From contig OX485807.1 of NCBI GenBank assembly GCA_950295325.1, forward strand, positions 24,461,666 to 24,525,665: a stretch of DNA of 64,000 nucleotides, read 5' to 3'. This document shows, in pieces, positions 1-10,715 of the stretch (position 1 is the stretch's first letter; every line of letters starts with the position of its first letter). This DNA is from Polytrichum commune. Taxonomy: Eukaryota > Streptophyta > Polytrichopsida > Polytrichales > Polytrichaceae. The position numbers were made by a program, and so were the translations under genes. Below the pieces are notes generated by a model. It was not told the origin of the DNA, ran no database searches, and saw only the letters and a list, made by a program, of their open reading frames with translations.

Positions 1-1334
1 AATATGTGGGCCCTCAAGTCTAGTGTAAAGTGAAAACAAACCATGTTGAGGGACCGCAACGTAGTTTATGAAGTCATCGACACCCCATTACGTTAGTCCT
101 AATATTTATGTAACTTCTTGTCGTGTTGTACTTGTAATCTAGGGCTTTTCAAATATCTTTCCTTTCAGCTTCTATCTTCCTCTTCGTAGTGAGCAATGAA
201 GACCACCATGGATCAATATAAGAGCAGAGGAAGGATTCTTATTTTGGTTATTGTGAGTTTAGTTCGTAGAATAAATTTGTTTTGCAAAGTTCAAATACAC
301 ATACAATTTTTAAAACCTCCTATAGTTTACCACCAAAAGGGCATGCGTTTGAAAAGGATCAGAATATATGCTCATAATTTGTTAATTAATCTAAGTGCAA
401 TAATCAACACAAGTGAGGGGTAGCTACATGATCATTTCACAAGAACGTAATCTTCACTTTGAAAATGTATGAGATATGCACAAGAGCTTCAAAAAATCAT
501 GAGGGAAATTCTGATGGCTTTGATTGGGGGTTTGCAAATCATCTTACAATAAGTATGTATGTTATAGCCTAAGACAAGTGAGTGCAAAGAAGATAGTTGA
601 AGTGTTTATCCATTGTAGGCCCATTTACCTCATAAGGAGTGGTAATAGAAGTCGGTTGAAAGAATATAAAGTGACACTAAACACCATGAACAGTGTAGTG
701 GTGTGGGCAATACTCCAAAGTAAACATCTTTTCAAAATGGCATTGAAGCTCGTTGTGACTCGTCGTAACACACTCATCATCCAATCCATGAAATTTGACC
801 ACCTCTAAAATAGGCATATAAACTCCAACTCCGGTGATTCAACTTGACCTCAACCTGACCTATCATACTCAACTTGACCCACTCTTTAAAAAAGTGGAGG
901 ATGGGCGACCATGCACCCTCATATGTGAACACCTACTTTCCTAGCCTAGCAAGTCAAATGTTTTTAACTCTAAAAAAATCATAATTTGGATAATGCTCAA
1001 AAATGACAAAGTGATTAGTGGAAATGATTACATAATAAGTGGCCACATTCAATTTGAATGTGGAAGATACTTGGGCTGGCATGGTCACATGGCAAGCCAT
1101 CTACATAATGTTATGAAAACCTTTGAACAAAGTAAAAGAATTGAAGTGTGCATATATTGTCTTGATTGAATTCTTAATCATTCAAACTCACTTTAGACTC
1201 TCCCACATTGGTGGTGAGAGTGTGTGAAGCACAAGACCACTTAATGAGGGCGGCTATTATAAAAGAGAGTTGGTAACCGGGCCACTCTTAGTTCAAGGTC
1301 ATGGGAATATTATGGTAACCCTCACTTAGAATGA
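1..1334. other. AT-rich spacer, no gene recognised
   Basis: Only short open frames occur here (under 95 codons), with no recognisable domain and no codon bias that stands out. No tRNA, repeat array or transposon end was seen up to the start of the PIF-like element. Confidence 0.5.
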
Positions 1335-2513
1335 GGGGCGGTTTACACCATAGACCATGAACTCGTCCCACGGAAGATGCCTTATTCCGCGGTACGAGTT
1401 CATGGTCTACATTTCATGGTCCGAGTTCTTAAAAAATTGATTTACAAAGCCGTTGGGCCCCTCACTAGGTGTAAACCGAATGTGGACCAAGAGGAATGAC
1501 CATGCGGCAAGAAGTGGATGCGCTGATTTTTTTAATATAAGCCCAAAAAGGGCAGTTTTGGGAAAAAATGAAGTTTGACCATTTTGTTGACTTCAATTTG
1601 CCTTCATTTGCCTACACATGCCTTCACTTATCTTGTCACTTAGTTTTTTCTTCTTTTCGCCTTAAAATTTGATCATTCTCTTGTCATCTCTTGGGCTTCA
1701 ACTGTCTTCACTTCTTGTTAAATGTGTTGAAGATGTGGCTTGCAAATCTTCTCACAACAATTTTTACAAAAAAAAAATGAGCAATTCAATTTGTACATGT
1801 TCAATGTAATGTACATGTGACATGTACCTTGTGTTGTCACTACACTAAATAGGATATTTAGTGTTTGATTATATCTAATGTTGTTACCACCCAACCTTGC
1901 TCAACACTAAATTTCAATTCTTTGATAATTAATGTTAGAAGATTTCCCATTGTGCTTATTTTGACCACCCTGATCTACAGTCACTAAACAACTACGTATT
2001 TTTCTTTTTTGTTTTGCAACTGCATTTTTTGAACATTTTGGGGCGTGTAATACACGCCCCCAAATTCCAAACATTGCAGCTGGTAGACCAAAAAAATAAA
2101 TGTGCACTTGAATTCTTGAGTTCTAGATGTCCCGCGTTGTTTGATGAAACACGTGTAAGCCGGTTTAAGGGGTAGGGCAAGGAAGTGTTGGTATCTCTCA
2201 TGGGCTATAATATAATTAAGGCACATAAAAGGTAGATTCATTAAAACATTCTTGAAATGGCATTTCTTTGACATGGGCCCTTGCCTTTTCCTACCAGACC
2301 ACATGTCTTGCCTCTCTCACCGCAAAACCCGTTGGACCGGTCAGTGCATTTATTAGGCTTTAAAAATTATATTTTGGGGACCTCAACCTCCATGGTCCCT
2401 CTGCCATTTTTTCCTTAGTGTAAACTGAAGTTGTCCCGGGACAACTTCAAGAGCCAATCAGTTGCCTTGCAGAGCCCTGGTCTAACTTCATGGTCCATAG
2501 TGTAAACCGCCCC
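1335..2513 (+). mobile_element. PIF/Harbinger-like non-autonomous DNA element, copy 1
   Basis: The ends are inverted repeats: the left end reads GGGGCGGTTTACACCATAGA and the right end, reversed, GGGGCGGTTTACACTATGGA; the match continues through ACCATGAA. Copies of the family lie at 48360-50240 (inverted orientation) and 41290-41762, the latter with a clean TTA target duplication, which is why I place the family in PIF/Harbinger. Here the three flanking bases are TGA and TCA, so no exact TSD is left. The interior has no transposase that I can recognise. One frame on the minus strand (1984-2304, 106 codons) is shared for about 70 codons with copy 2. Low-complexity T runs and a short palindrome (GGGCGTGTAATACACGCCC) lie near 2040. 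The element is likely non-autonomous and moved in trans. Confidence 0.75.
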
Positions 2514-3371
2514 TCAGGGTCGCCCCACCTCCTAACCAAATCAAGTGCCAATGTTGGCCCATGGGGATTCTCAGGCAACCCGCTTATAGAGTGGGTTAGG
2601 TTGAGCATGGGGAGAGCTCGTAATTGAGTGCAAGTATGTGGCCAACTAAGGTATGCGGGTGTTATTTGGTGTTTTGGTGGTTTTTCTTTTTTCATTTTTC
2701 TATATCTTCTATTGGTCAAATTTATGTCTTTAAATTTGCGCTCCATTAGCAAATGTATAATGATTTTTCTTCAACAAAACCCTAGAATATAAATTGGACC
2801 TCCCATGATTTATTTATGGTAATTGGAAATGCATGTTTGTCAATTCCTTAACTGAATACATAGGTCCTTCTATTTGTGTTTATTGTTGAGTGTAGAGTAG
2901 TTAATAAAGTTTGAACACGTAGTCCAATCTCTTTAAAAACATGTGACTTTATGGTGTTTTGTTCTTTGATCTTCACCTAACCACAAATCAATCAAATTTT
3001 AAGTGTCCTATTAAGAAAAATAACCGAATAACACCCACACCCCTTATGTACCATAGTCTTTGCTTAGGGCTTGATGAGGGGCCTTGCACTTAGCCACACA
3101 AATTAATATGGCCAATGAAATCTCATTTTAAAGTCCAATAAGCTAAAAGACTCATGGGACATGTGGCCTTTGGTTCAAGCTACTTGGTAATATGATGTTA
3201 ACATGGCATCATGTACATTAGGTCAACCATATCTTGGTCTTCTCCTTATTGCTTTCTCAAGAACAGCTTGTGGTCAATGAGTTGTCTTGTGAGGTGTGTT
3301 TTACTTCTATAAATGAATAACATCGTTTGGTATCAATTTTATTTTGTTGAAAGAGACTTGTATGACTATAA
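2514..3371. other. spacer, nothing recognised
   Basis: AT-rich sequence with no convincing frame, RNA gene or repeat end. An open frame crossing 2447-2752 runs out of the PIF-like element into this spacer and is considered accidental. Confidence 0.4.
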
Positions 3372-3737
3372 TTACATCAAAGTGGGGTCAAAGAGTTTTT
3401 CCCATGGAATGACAAAGTGCAATGGTCTTTGTGAGACAACAGTGAATATCAATCCGATGATCCAATTGGTAGAAAGCTTGGGACTTAGACCTAGCATTAT
3501 ATTATGAAATTCGGAAGGTATTTTATCTCTAATGGAGTTGTAGACATGATAACCCAATACAAAGTGTGCTTCATTTTCAACCTCATTATAAGAGCAAAAG
3601 TTATATAATTTGTTTATCCTTAGGAAATGTGACACAATCCAAACCCACATTTTGTGTGAACAGGGCCTCTTTTGTAACAATGTGGGACTTGATGATTTTG
3701 CATTGCCACTAACTATACACAACCAAGGGCCACACAC
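3372..3737 (-). pseudogene. fragment of a LINE-type C-terminal zinc-knuckle region
   Basis: A 121-residue open frame on the minus strand contains FCSYNEVENEAHFVL followed by YHVYNSIRDKIP. This resembles the region after reverse transcriptase/RNase H in many non-LTR retrotransposons, where a C..C...H...C cluster is followed by a Y..IR..hP helix. The usual second and last cysteines are not in place, so the zinc site is probably degenerate. No reverse-transcriptase motif is visible upstream (towards 3800), so this is a short remnant. It differs from the LINE at 36649-37929, so at least two LINE lineages would be present. The family assignment rests on the spacing pattern alone and is tentative. 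Confidence 0.45.
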
Positions 3738-3854
3738 AACTTAGTCCAACCTCCCTCGATAAACCTATGTACAAGAGCGCAAGGTATGCGCCCCATGATG
3801 GGTTACTGTAAACCCCTTGCCCAAAAAGGTTTATAATCAAGAATCACCCGACTC

Positions 3855-4190
3855 TCGGTCCTAAGGACATGCCTTGAAGTCCCCTCAAGTTATTGTTTTC
3901 ACCCATTAGCATCTAAACCCAATCATATGCATACATGGTATGCCCTTAGGGGTGTGGGTCATTAAGGAGTCAAGATGGTTCCACCGGGACAACTCACACT
4001 AGGCCTAGGAGTGAGGGTTGTTTCACGGACTACCATGGGACTTCAATACCCTTGCCCCTCGTATAAGCTTCTAGTCCTATGTGCAAAGAAGGGTTTGTCC
4101 CTCTCCTTGCTTTGAGGGCAATCACCACTTTGGAGCTAATGCTAAAACGTTGTCACAAACTTTGATGGACTTTGTAGGCCAAATCCTCCG
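3855..4190 (+). repeat. dispersed repeat, copy related to 25715-26040
   Basis: This stretch matches, in reverse complement, the stretch near 25715-26040. Shared landmarks in the same order are the GACTTCAATACCCTTGCC block, the CTCGTATAAGCTTC block, a CACTTTGGAGCTAATG block and ACTTTGATGGACTTTGTAGGC. The two copies are clearly diverged, with many substitutions and small gaps. No coding frame spans it. It may be an untranslated or LTR-proximal part of an old retroelement, but no ends could be defined. Confidence 0.5.
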
Positions 4191-4505
4191 GTCCAATCGG
4201 GACGCTATTTACATTGGCTAAAAACTATCAAAAACAACTTTCAAATGGTAGCTCAATCACCTCAAATGGATAAGATTTTATACTTCAGGTCATTAAAAAA
4301 AATGTGGTTATCACTTGGAAGTAGCGTGAGGCTCCTTTTAGGACAACCCTCACACTTTGCCTTCATGAGGCTTAGTGTGATCCCTTAGTGCCTCTTTAGT
4401 GTCACTCATGCACTTGCATCCCCTCCACATGAGTGGGCATTGCTTTATTGCGTTGTGAAACTTGGGCATCGCCCAAGGTCCACTCTTGTAGGTGCCATGT
4501 TGGGT

Positions 4506-4872
4506 AAGGCACCACGGGCCTTGGCTTGGTGGTTAGGGCTCATGGCCCCCAATGAGGAGGTTGTGGGTTCTATTCCCCATGCCAGCGTGGTGCTCACCAC
4601 CTTAGTCCACCCAACTATGGTGGGGGGTCCTTGGACCTTGTTGTATGGGTACCTCAAAGCCCTTTGGGGGATACCATGTCCGGTATCTTCAAGGCACTAG
4701 TGGCTAGCTAGGAACTAGTATAGTGTGTCACTATAGTGCCCATCCTCGAAAGGGGAGAGTAGTATTGCCCCAATGTTCCCTTGTCCAGTGGGCATCGGGT
4801 CATTGACATTATGAACGGACACTTTATTCACGCCGGCCCCTTGCTAAAAAGGGACCGGAGTTTTTATCTATC
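4506..4872 (+). mobile_element. tRNA-derived SINE (family 1), complete copy
   Basis: The head contains an A-box-like TGGCTTGGTGG (4522-4532) and a B-box-like GGTTCTATTCC (4566-4576) with tRNA-like spacing, expected to act as an internal RNA polymerase III promoter. A long unrelated body follows (367 bp in total), and the 3' end is TTTTTATCTATC. The copy is flanked by an exact 13-bp duplication, TGCCATGTTGGGT, at 4493-4505 and 4873-4885, the signature of LINE-driven target-primed insertion. A second copy of nearly the same length and with the same tail type lies at 8245-8611. Open frames across it (86 and 70 codons) are accidental. Confidence 0.9.
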
Positions 4873-4885
4873 TGCCATGTTGGGT

Positions 4886-5638
4886 CATATTAGTATAGTT
4901 GGTCACCGATGGAAGTCTATGATTTGAGATTTAGTAAGGAACCATGACTTTTGCGGTGGGGTGGTGACAAAAGTTTCTTCAAGCATGCTTTGCATACATA
5001 TTTGAGAAAGTCTTTGAGGTGGAGGTAATCTAATTTATACCCTATGATGTTGAAAAGAGTTGCATTCTTGAGCTATAAAAGTTTGCAAGCGAGAGCTCGC
5101 CAATTGTGATTCCTTTGTGATGTTGGGATATCATGGGTCTCCCATTGTGGTAGTCAATGACGCAGATGAATGGTGCCTTTAATATGGTTGTTAGTTTATC
5201 CTATGTGTAAGGAAAGTTGTGGAGGTAAAAGAAAAATAACAAGAAGGAAGATGTAGGGATGTAGAGGGAAGGTAAGGGGAAAGCAATTATGAAGGAATCG
5301 CCACCCTGAGATGTGGTTAAATTATAATGGAAAGAGAGACGGGGATACATCTCTAAGGTAAGAATGTATTGCTAGGAGTTAGACCAATGACCTTCCCTTC
5401 ATGAAGTGAGTAAATAATTAAATGGACTTCAACAATTCTACATCTTATGTGATTGAGGGCCGTTCTTTATAGGGCTTGTCTAATGTGCTTACCCCATTTA
5501 AGACTACTCATAGAAATATTGCCTACATGTATAGGGGCTTTGTAACTTGAATTTGAATATTTCAAAAGGATGTGATTAACCGGATGATCCTTTGGGTTTG
5601 TATTGTTTGATTATGTTAGGCATTTGGGGGTGTGTAAA
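4886..5638. other. spacer, nothing recognised
   Basis: No coding frame above 60 codons and no repeat end was found. A purine-rich stretch (5215-5350) has no assigned role. Confidence 0.4.
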
Positions 5639-5852
5639 CACTAGTAGAAAACTATGCCAAAAAAAACTATATGCCTTTCCAATAATATATTACATGCCCC
5701 CAAATTCTTAAAATTTCAGTTGCTAAACCACACACAAATTTATTTATTTTAAATTAAAAATTGCAGTTGTTTAGTGACTGCATATCAGGTTGGTCAAAAG
5801 AACTGCAACCAATTTCGGCTGTGGTTCTTTTTGTCATACTTTTCTACTAGTG
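5639..5852. mobile_element. CACTA-type MITE
   Basis: The ends are inverted repeats that begin with the CACTA-superfamily terminus: left CACTAGTAGAAAACTATG, right (reversed) CACTAGTAGAAAAGTATG. The element is 214 bp and too short to code. The three bases outside (AAA and AAT) do not form an exact 3-bp TSD. The inner part (about 5670-5810: CCTTTCCAA, then ACATGCCCCCAAATT, then TTTAGTGACTGCATATCAGG) resembles an internal module of the PIF-like elements at 1335-2513 and 48360-50240, so sequence has been exchanged between families or one is nested in the other. Confidence 0.7.
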
Positions 5853-7289
5853 AATGGTTGTGTATTTGTTAAGGCTAGGTGTGATAAGTATACCATATAA
5901 ACTTGTGGGAAGTGGTTGTGTGGACATGGTGAGATTACGCGTTTCAAGTGGTGGGTGTAACTATGTCATATGTGGAAGGCTAGGGTGAAGTCCTTGTGAA
6001 CCCACAATGCTAGTTGATGTGGAAAAGTGCTATTCCCAACTCTAAGCCTACTATGGGGTGGGCCATGAAGTGGTCACATGGAATAGAATGCAAGGTGGTG
6101 CTCACCTTCAAGAAAGACCTCCATCTTGCTTGTGTTTTTTTCACAAAACTAAACTCCATAAATTGTTTAGCTTCTTGCATTCTTACCATAGATACAAAGT
6201 ATGATTCTTAACGCCCGTGCGCGGCATGAGGGGGGGGGAGGGAGGGGGTCAAGCAAACAAGAAAGGTTGCCATGCCAAGAGGAGTTATTGCATTTAACAT
6301 GAGTTTGGTCTCCTTGGGAGATCTTAGGCCCATGTAAAGCCCTCACAATAGTTGAATAATGTTTTGTCGGGCATTCTTGATGTGTCTCGATGTCAATTAG
6401 CAATTTATTTCCCAAATAAGTCGAAGGGCTTGCAATTTACTGGAAAAGACTATAGATTGTCACTTTAAGTCATCATTCATGCCTTCACTTGGCATTGATA
6501 TTATTTTATTCTATATATATAGAGAGTATATTACCAAGAAAAACAATTATGTTCTATGATGTCCGAACAACCTATTGAACTCTTGAGTAAGATTTTATTG
6601 CATCGGTTAATTCTAAATAATAAAACACACGCCAATTGGGATAATCATTGAAGTAAGATGTCATGATTCACAAGTGAGTGTAGTAGAAAGTACCTTATGC
6701 ACAAAAGTTACAATGAGTCACTTAGGCTTCAGGAGCCCTAATTATGGTGTCTTGCCCATTAGGTTTTCATCTAGCTAGACTTCCCTTCCTCAAAGCCTGA
6801 AGGTAATAATGTGAGAGGGCCTCTTTAGCACAACTCAACAGAAGGGATAGTTTGTTTTGTCTTCTCACTGCTACACCTTACATGGGCCTGTATCAAACTC
6901 TCCGCATTCTCTTTCTTCACAAGTTCTAATACTCACTTGTGTTCGTTTGTGTTTATGCTATTGTTGTAGATGTTATTGTGCTTATCATTGCATCACTCTT
7001 TAAAGCATACTTGTACTATGTAGACTTGTTTTCTTTCATATTGTCTAAAATTTCAATTGAAAGGCATGTTCTGTGTTGATTTACGGTTTCTGTTGCGAGC
7101 AATTCATTTCTTTTATGTATTTGTTACTTGATTGGAAGTACTTGGAAACGATTCGCTTTGTGTTGCTTTGTTTCCAAGTTAGAATTGGAGTCAGTTAGGG
7201 GTACAAGATCTTCTTCTAAAGTGGTTCAATTTGGTAGCTATGCCTAGCCGTCCGCATAGATAGAACCGCATAGATGATGCACTTTGCTC
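5853..7289. other. spacer, nothing recognised
   Basis: AT-rich DNA with one G-rich run (6231-6248). Open frames are short and have no recognisable motif. No promoter or RNA gene can be supported. Confidence 0.4.
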
Positions 7290-7990
7290 ATGAATCATAC
7301 ATTCTATGTTTAACGAGGACTTATCTTATCCCAACACAAGTGAACATTATGGTTATCCTTACAAAATTGTCATAACCATAGCCAAAGCTTTTGAAGAAAA
7401 TGGTCAATTAATACCCAAGCAGAGTGGCGGTGTTCATTATCTAGCTTTTCAAGATGAGCACATTTAAAAATTAGTAGTGAGGCTTGATGCAAATTCCATT
7501 GTCAACTGAATGAAGCTTGTCAATTCCCATGCCTTGTATCTATCAATTGTGTCTCAAAAAGCCATTTGAAACCTAGTTGGATTTACCATCAAGTTTATGC
7601 GCTATGAACAAGATGATTATAACAATGAAGAATGTTTTAGAAAGCATATAGAGTGGTGTAAACAAAATTAGACATTAGTGACAATATGGTTGATGTTGTA
7701 TACGTGGATGAAGTTGGTTTCAATTTACATGTGACATGTCGATTTGGAAGGGATTGTCGAGGACAAAGATACCAATGGATTTGTCCAACTCAAAGGGTCT
7801 AAATTTATCTTTGGTAGTTGCAGTTGTCGTGAAGGAGTCATTGCACGCAATGTCAAACTTGGTGCCTACAATACAGACAAGTTCTTAGAAATCATTTAGA
7901 CCAAGGTCATTCCTAGCCTTTAGTAATGATGACATACAAGCAATCATTGCAGACATATGTCTCCTAGTCCACTTGGTTGGATAAGAGAGG
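7290..7990 (+). pseudogene. decayed IS630/Tc1-mariner-type DDE transposase
   Basis: Translated pieces on the plus strand fit this superfamily in the right order. Around 7350-7470, YGYPYKIVITIAKAFEENGQ followed by IPKQSGGVHYLAF looks like the N-terminal helix-turn-helix region that precedes a G-G-R/H step. Around 7590-7665, MRYEQDDYNNEECFRKHIEW resembles the linker before the catalytic core. Around 7690-7765, VVYVDEVGFNLHVTC carries the hallmark (I/V)DE(S/V)GF containing the second catalytic aspartate. Around 7800-7920, a stretch like SLVVAVVVKE then NVKLGAYNTDKF follows. Several stop codons (for example about 7466, 7508 and 7567) and at least two frame changes (near 7670 and 7790) make it non-functional. 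No terminal inverted repeats or TA duplication were found. Confidence 0.65.
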
Positions 7991-8244
7991 TCAATCAAAA
8001 TATTGGTAGAGCTAGTCATGGGGAGCAACTAGGAGAATCTTATACATGATGTACAATTTTTTGTAAAATAAAATTTTACAGTTCAAGAAATTGATTTTGT
8101 GAAGTTGTGAATATGGGTACCAAAACATGAGATTGTTCACAATATGTAATGAAATTGGTTCAAGTTAGATTGGTTGTCTATATAGTGAACTTGGTTCATG
8201 ATTCCAATGAAATTGCTGGAACATATTGCTAAATTGGTCTATAA

Positions 8245-8611
8245 GATAGATAGAAACTCCAGTCCCTTTTTAGCAAGGGGCCGGCGTGAATAAAGTGTCC
8301 GTTCGTAATGCCAATGACCCGATGCCCACTGGACAAGGGGACATTGGGACAATACTACTCTCCCCTTTCGAGGATGGACACTATAGTGACACACTATACT
8401 AGTTCCTAGCTAGCCACTAGTGCCTTGAAGATACCAAACATGGTATCCCCCCAAAGGGCTTTGAGGTACCCATACAACAAGGTCCAAGGACCCCCCACCA
8501 TAGTTGGGTGGACTAAGGTGGTGAGCACCACGCCGGCATGGGGAATAGAACCCACAACCTCCTCATTGGGGTCCATGAGCCCTAACCACCAAGCCAAGGC
8601 CCGTGGTGCCT
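8245..8611 (-). mobile_element. tRNA-derived SINE (family 1), second complete copy
   Basis: This is the reverse complement of the SINE at 4506-4872 along its full length with few differences, including the A box, the B box (GGTTCTATTCC when reversed) and the tail, which reads TTTCTATCTATC on the element strand. It has its own exact 12-bp target duplication, ATTGGTCTATAA, at 8233-8244 and 8612-8623, so it is an independent insertion and not a segmental copy. The close similarity of the two copies suggests fairly recent activity of the family. Confidence 0.9.
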
Positions 8612-8689
8612 ATTGGTCTATAAAATCATGAAATTGAGTTTGCACTTCTATGAATTCATCTTTCCCAAGGAGTGATATTCAAGCCGGCT

Positions 8690-9260
8690 GAATATGGGGT
8701 CCCCAAGACACATCAGTCCCCAAGACAACACAGTATTAGAATGGCTATTACAACGCACATGCCCCCTCATCCCATGCACATGCATGGCCCGGCTAAGACC
8801 AAATATCCTATGTATATTAGGCGCTCCCATTGATGACCCACCCCCTTCGCCCCCGCCGCCTAGAACATCATACAATTCATAAAATCCACTTACTGCCACT
8901 ACAAATTATTGTCCCACAACTGCTATTAACGAAAAATCTGACAAATACAATCTCCTCATTTAAACACTTAAAGACAAATGATGGACAATAAATCCCCTTA
9001 TCACAATCACAATTGGATAAGAGACGCCATCTACAAATCACGAATACAAACACTACAAAATCACAAAATACCCCGAGTGGGATCAAAAACTAATGAAACA
9101 CTTATATATAATAGCTATAAAATACCTCATATACTTAGTCCTAAACAAGCAAGAATTAGCTAACAAACAAACACCAATGGCCCACTGTAGGAGGGTGGAA
9201 CCCCCTTGATGATTTTAAAACACGTCGCCCATGCATGGAGCCCACATCTTGGAAAAAAGG
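8690..9260 (+). pseudogene. 3' fragment of the same LINE family as 36649-37929
   Basis: The translation at about 8730-8840 contains WLLQRTCPLIPCTCMARLRP then ILCILGAP, matching WLLECTCPQAQCQCQARLRP then ILCILGAP in the LINE frame at 36826-37929. Further on, NPLITIT (about 8993) and AIKYLIYLVLNK (about 9115-9150) match the end of the same protein in the same order. The reading frame is interrupted several times. After the coding part, a GGAGCCCACATCTT block (about 9237) corresponds to the 3' untranslated AGAGCCCACCTCCC of the other copy. The 5' boundary (about 8690) and 3' boundary are approximate; no TSD was found. Confidence 0.7.
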
Positions 9261-9823
9261 AAGTATTCTTACCATGTAGGTTGGTAAAATATGACCAAGG
9301 TAAGAAACAATGGGCTCCCATTCACATCCATGTACAAAGCACACAGACTTTTCTTTTCCTTTTCAAGTCAACTTGGAAATTGAGGATGAATTATAATCTG
9401 TGTCTATTTGGTTGGAACAGAAGAAATGACATTGTGATTGATCTGCACCAACAAAATAAAAATAGGATAATCGATCATTATTCCAATTCAAATAGAAAGT
9501 TCATGCACATTGGTTCCATTGGTCACAAATGTTAGTTGCATATAATGCTTGAAAAAAATTCATGTACATCACACATTCATTGTATGAAAGAAACTCCTTC
9601 GGATCACCAAGGAAGATTGAACTTAGAAAATGTATGCAAATGACATAGGCAGTGGCATCGACTATGAGGCTAGGATTGCATTACACATATACAAGATACA
9701 TTGAATACTAGAAACAATATGAGAGTCATACATGAATTCGTGAAAGTGTTGAGGCTACATTACTTTGTGAATATTCAAGATTATAACACTCTCAAAGATT
9801 ATATGGGAGTTGTTATTTCATGA

Positions 9824-9847
9824 TTTAGGGTTTAGGGTTTAGGGTTT
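9824..9847 (+). repeat. interstitial telomere-like (TTTAGGG)3 array
   Basis: Three consecutive TTTAGGG units followed by TTT. This is the Arabidopsis-type telomere repeat common to most green plants. A block this short can also act as a telo-box near promoters, but no gene start is visible next to it. Confidence 0.75.
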
Positions 9848-9869
9848 CAAGATGACACCGGCCATTAGT

Positions 9870-10090
9870 TTGTTCAAGAATATCTTCCTCTTGCATACTA
9901 GAATGCAAACTCATAACACTTCATATTAGTAGGTATGCTCAATAATATCCTCTCCTTGCATACTAGAACGCAAAAAAATGTAAATAATTTTCCACTTGAA
10001 GAGTTACTTATGTTGATGGACAATATCATATTGACAATTAGTGGACGTGACACTTTGAGACCTCCTAGGCATCTAGTTTAGGCCCTTTGC
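9870..10090 (+). repeat. dispersed repeat, unoccupied paralogue of the 41.2-42.0 kb repeat
   Basis: Shared landmarks with 41220-41286 plus 41766-41965 include CTTCCTCTTGCATA, TGCTCAATAA, TTGCATACTA followed by CGCAAAA, and GTGACACTTTGAGACCTC followed by AGGCATCTAGTTTA. Here the sequence runs uninterrupted through the place where the 41-kb copy carries the PIF-like MITE (41290-41762), so it serves as an unoccupied-site comparison. No coding capacity was seen. Confidence 0.65.
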
Positions 10091-10094
10091 AAAA

Positions 10095-10114
10095 ATATAT
10101 ATATATATATATAT
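10095..10114. repeat. (AT)10 microsatellite
   Basis: Perfect alternating AT run between the dispersed repeat and the tandem array. Confidence 0.9.
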
Positions 10115-10140
10115 GACACTAAATGCCCCAAGCGGTGTAG

Positions 10141-10715
10141 TATTGTGCAGTGCTAGGGCCAAGCTCAAGCTCTCACCCCTTAAATTTCACAAAAAGTGTA
10201 AACAAATTCCAATAGTTTTTTAATATTCATGAAATTGTCTCACATGCATGTATATGAGCTTTGCGATTCAAGATTAGGTTTGTGCAGTATTAGGGCCAAT
10301 CCAAGCCCTCATCCCTTAAAATTTCACCAGAAGTGCAAATGAATTTTGATTTCAATTTTTTTCCTTTTCAAATTTCAATAGATTCCTTCATTTGCATGTG
10401 TATGAGCTTTTTCCTTCAAGAATAATGTTATGCAATACTAAGGCTGAGCTCAAGACCTCAACCTTTGAAATTTCACAAAACTGTAAACAAATTTTGATTT
10501 TCAATTCTTTTATCTTTTAATATTCATGATATTCTCTCATCTACATGTATATGAGCTTTGCCATTGAAGACTTGTACTATGCAAAACTAGGGTTGAGCTC
10601 AAGCCCTCAACCTTCAAGTTTCACAGAAGATCCAAACAAACTCCGATTTCATTTGTTTATTTTATTTGTCAATATTCATGAAAATTCCTCATCTACATTC
10701 TTTGTGAGCCCCATG
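10141..10715 (+). repeat. four-unit diverged tandem array, period about 137-149 bp
   Basis: Equivalent landmarks recur at 10145, 10282, 10430 and 10579: (G/A)TGCA(G/A)-type start, then AGGGC/AGGCT, CTCAAG-CCTCA, TTTCACA-AAG, AAATTC/TTGATTT, ATATTCATGA and TGTATATGAGCTTT. Units differ by many substitutions and small indels. Satellite-like DNA; the array adjoins an AT microsatellite and lies 300 bp from telomere-like repeats. Confidence 0.8.

Noticed and set aside
4440-4700. 86-codon frame, with a similar frame at 8406-8597
   Set aside because: Both are translations of the two SINE copies and have no coding support.
10141-10715. CRISPR-like array
   Set aside because: Units are long, diverged and contiguous, with no short exact repeats separated by unique spacers.
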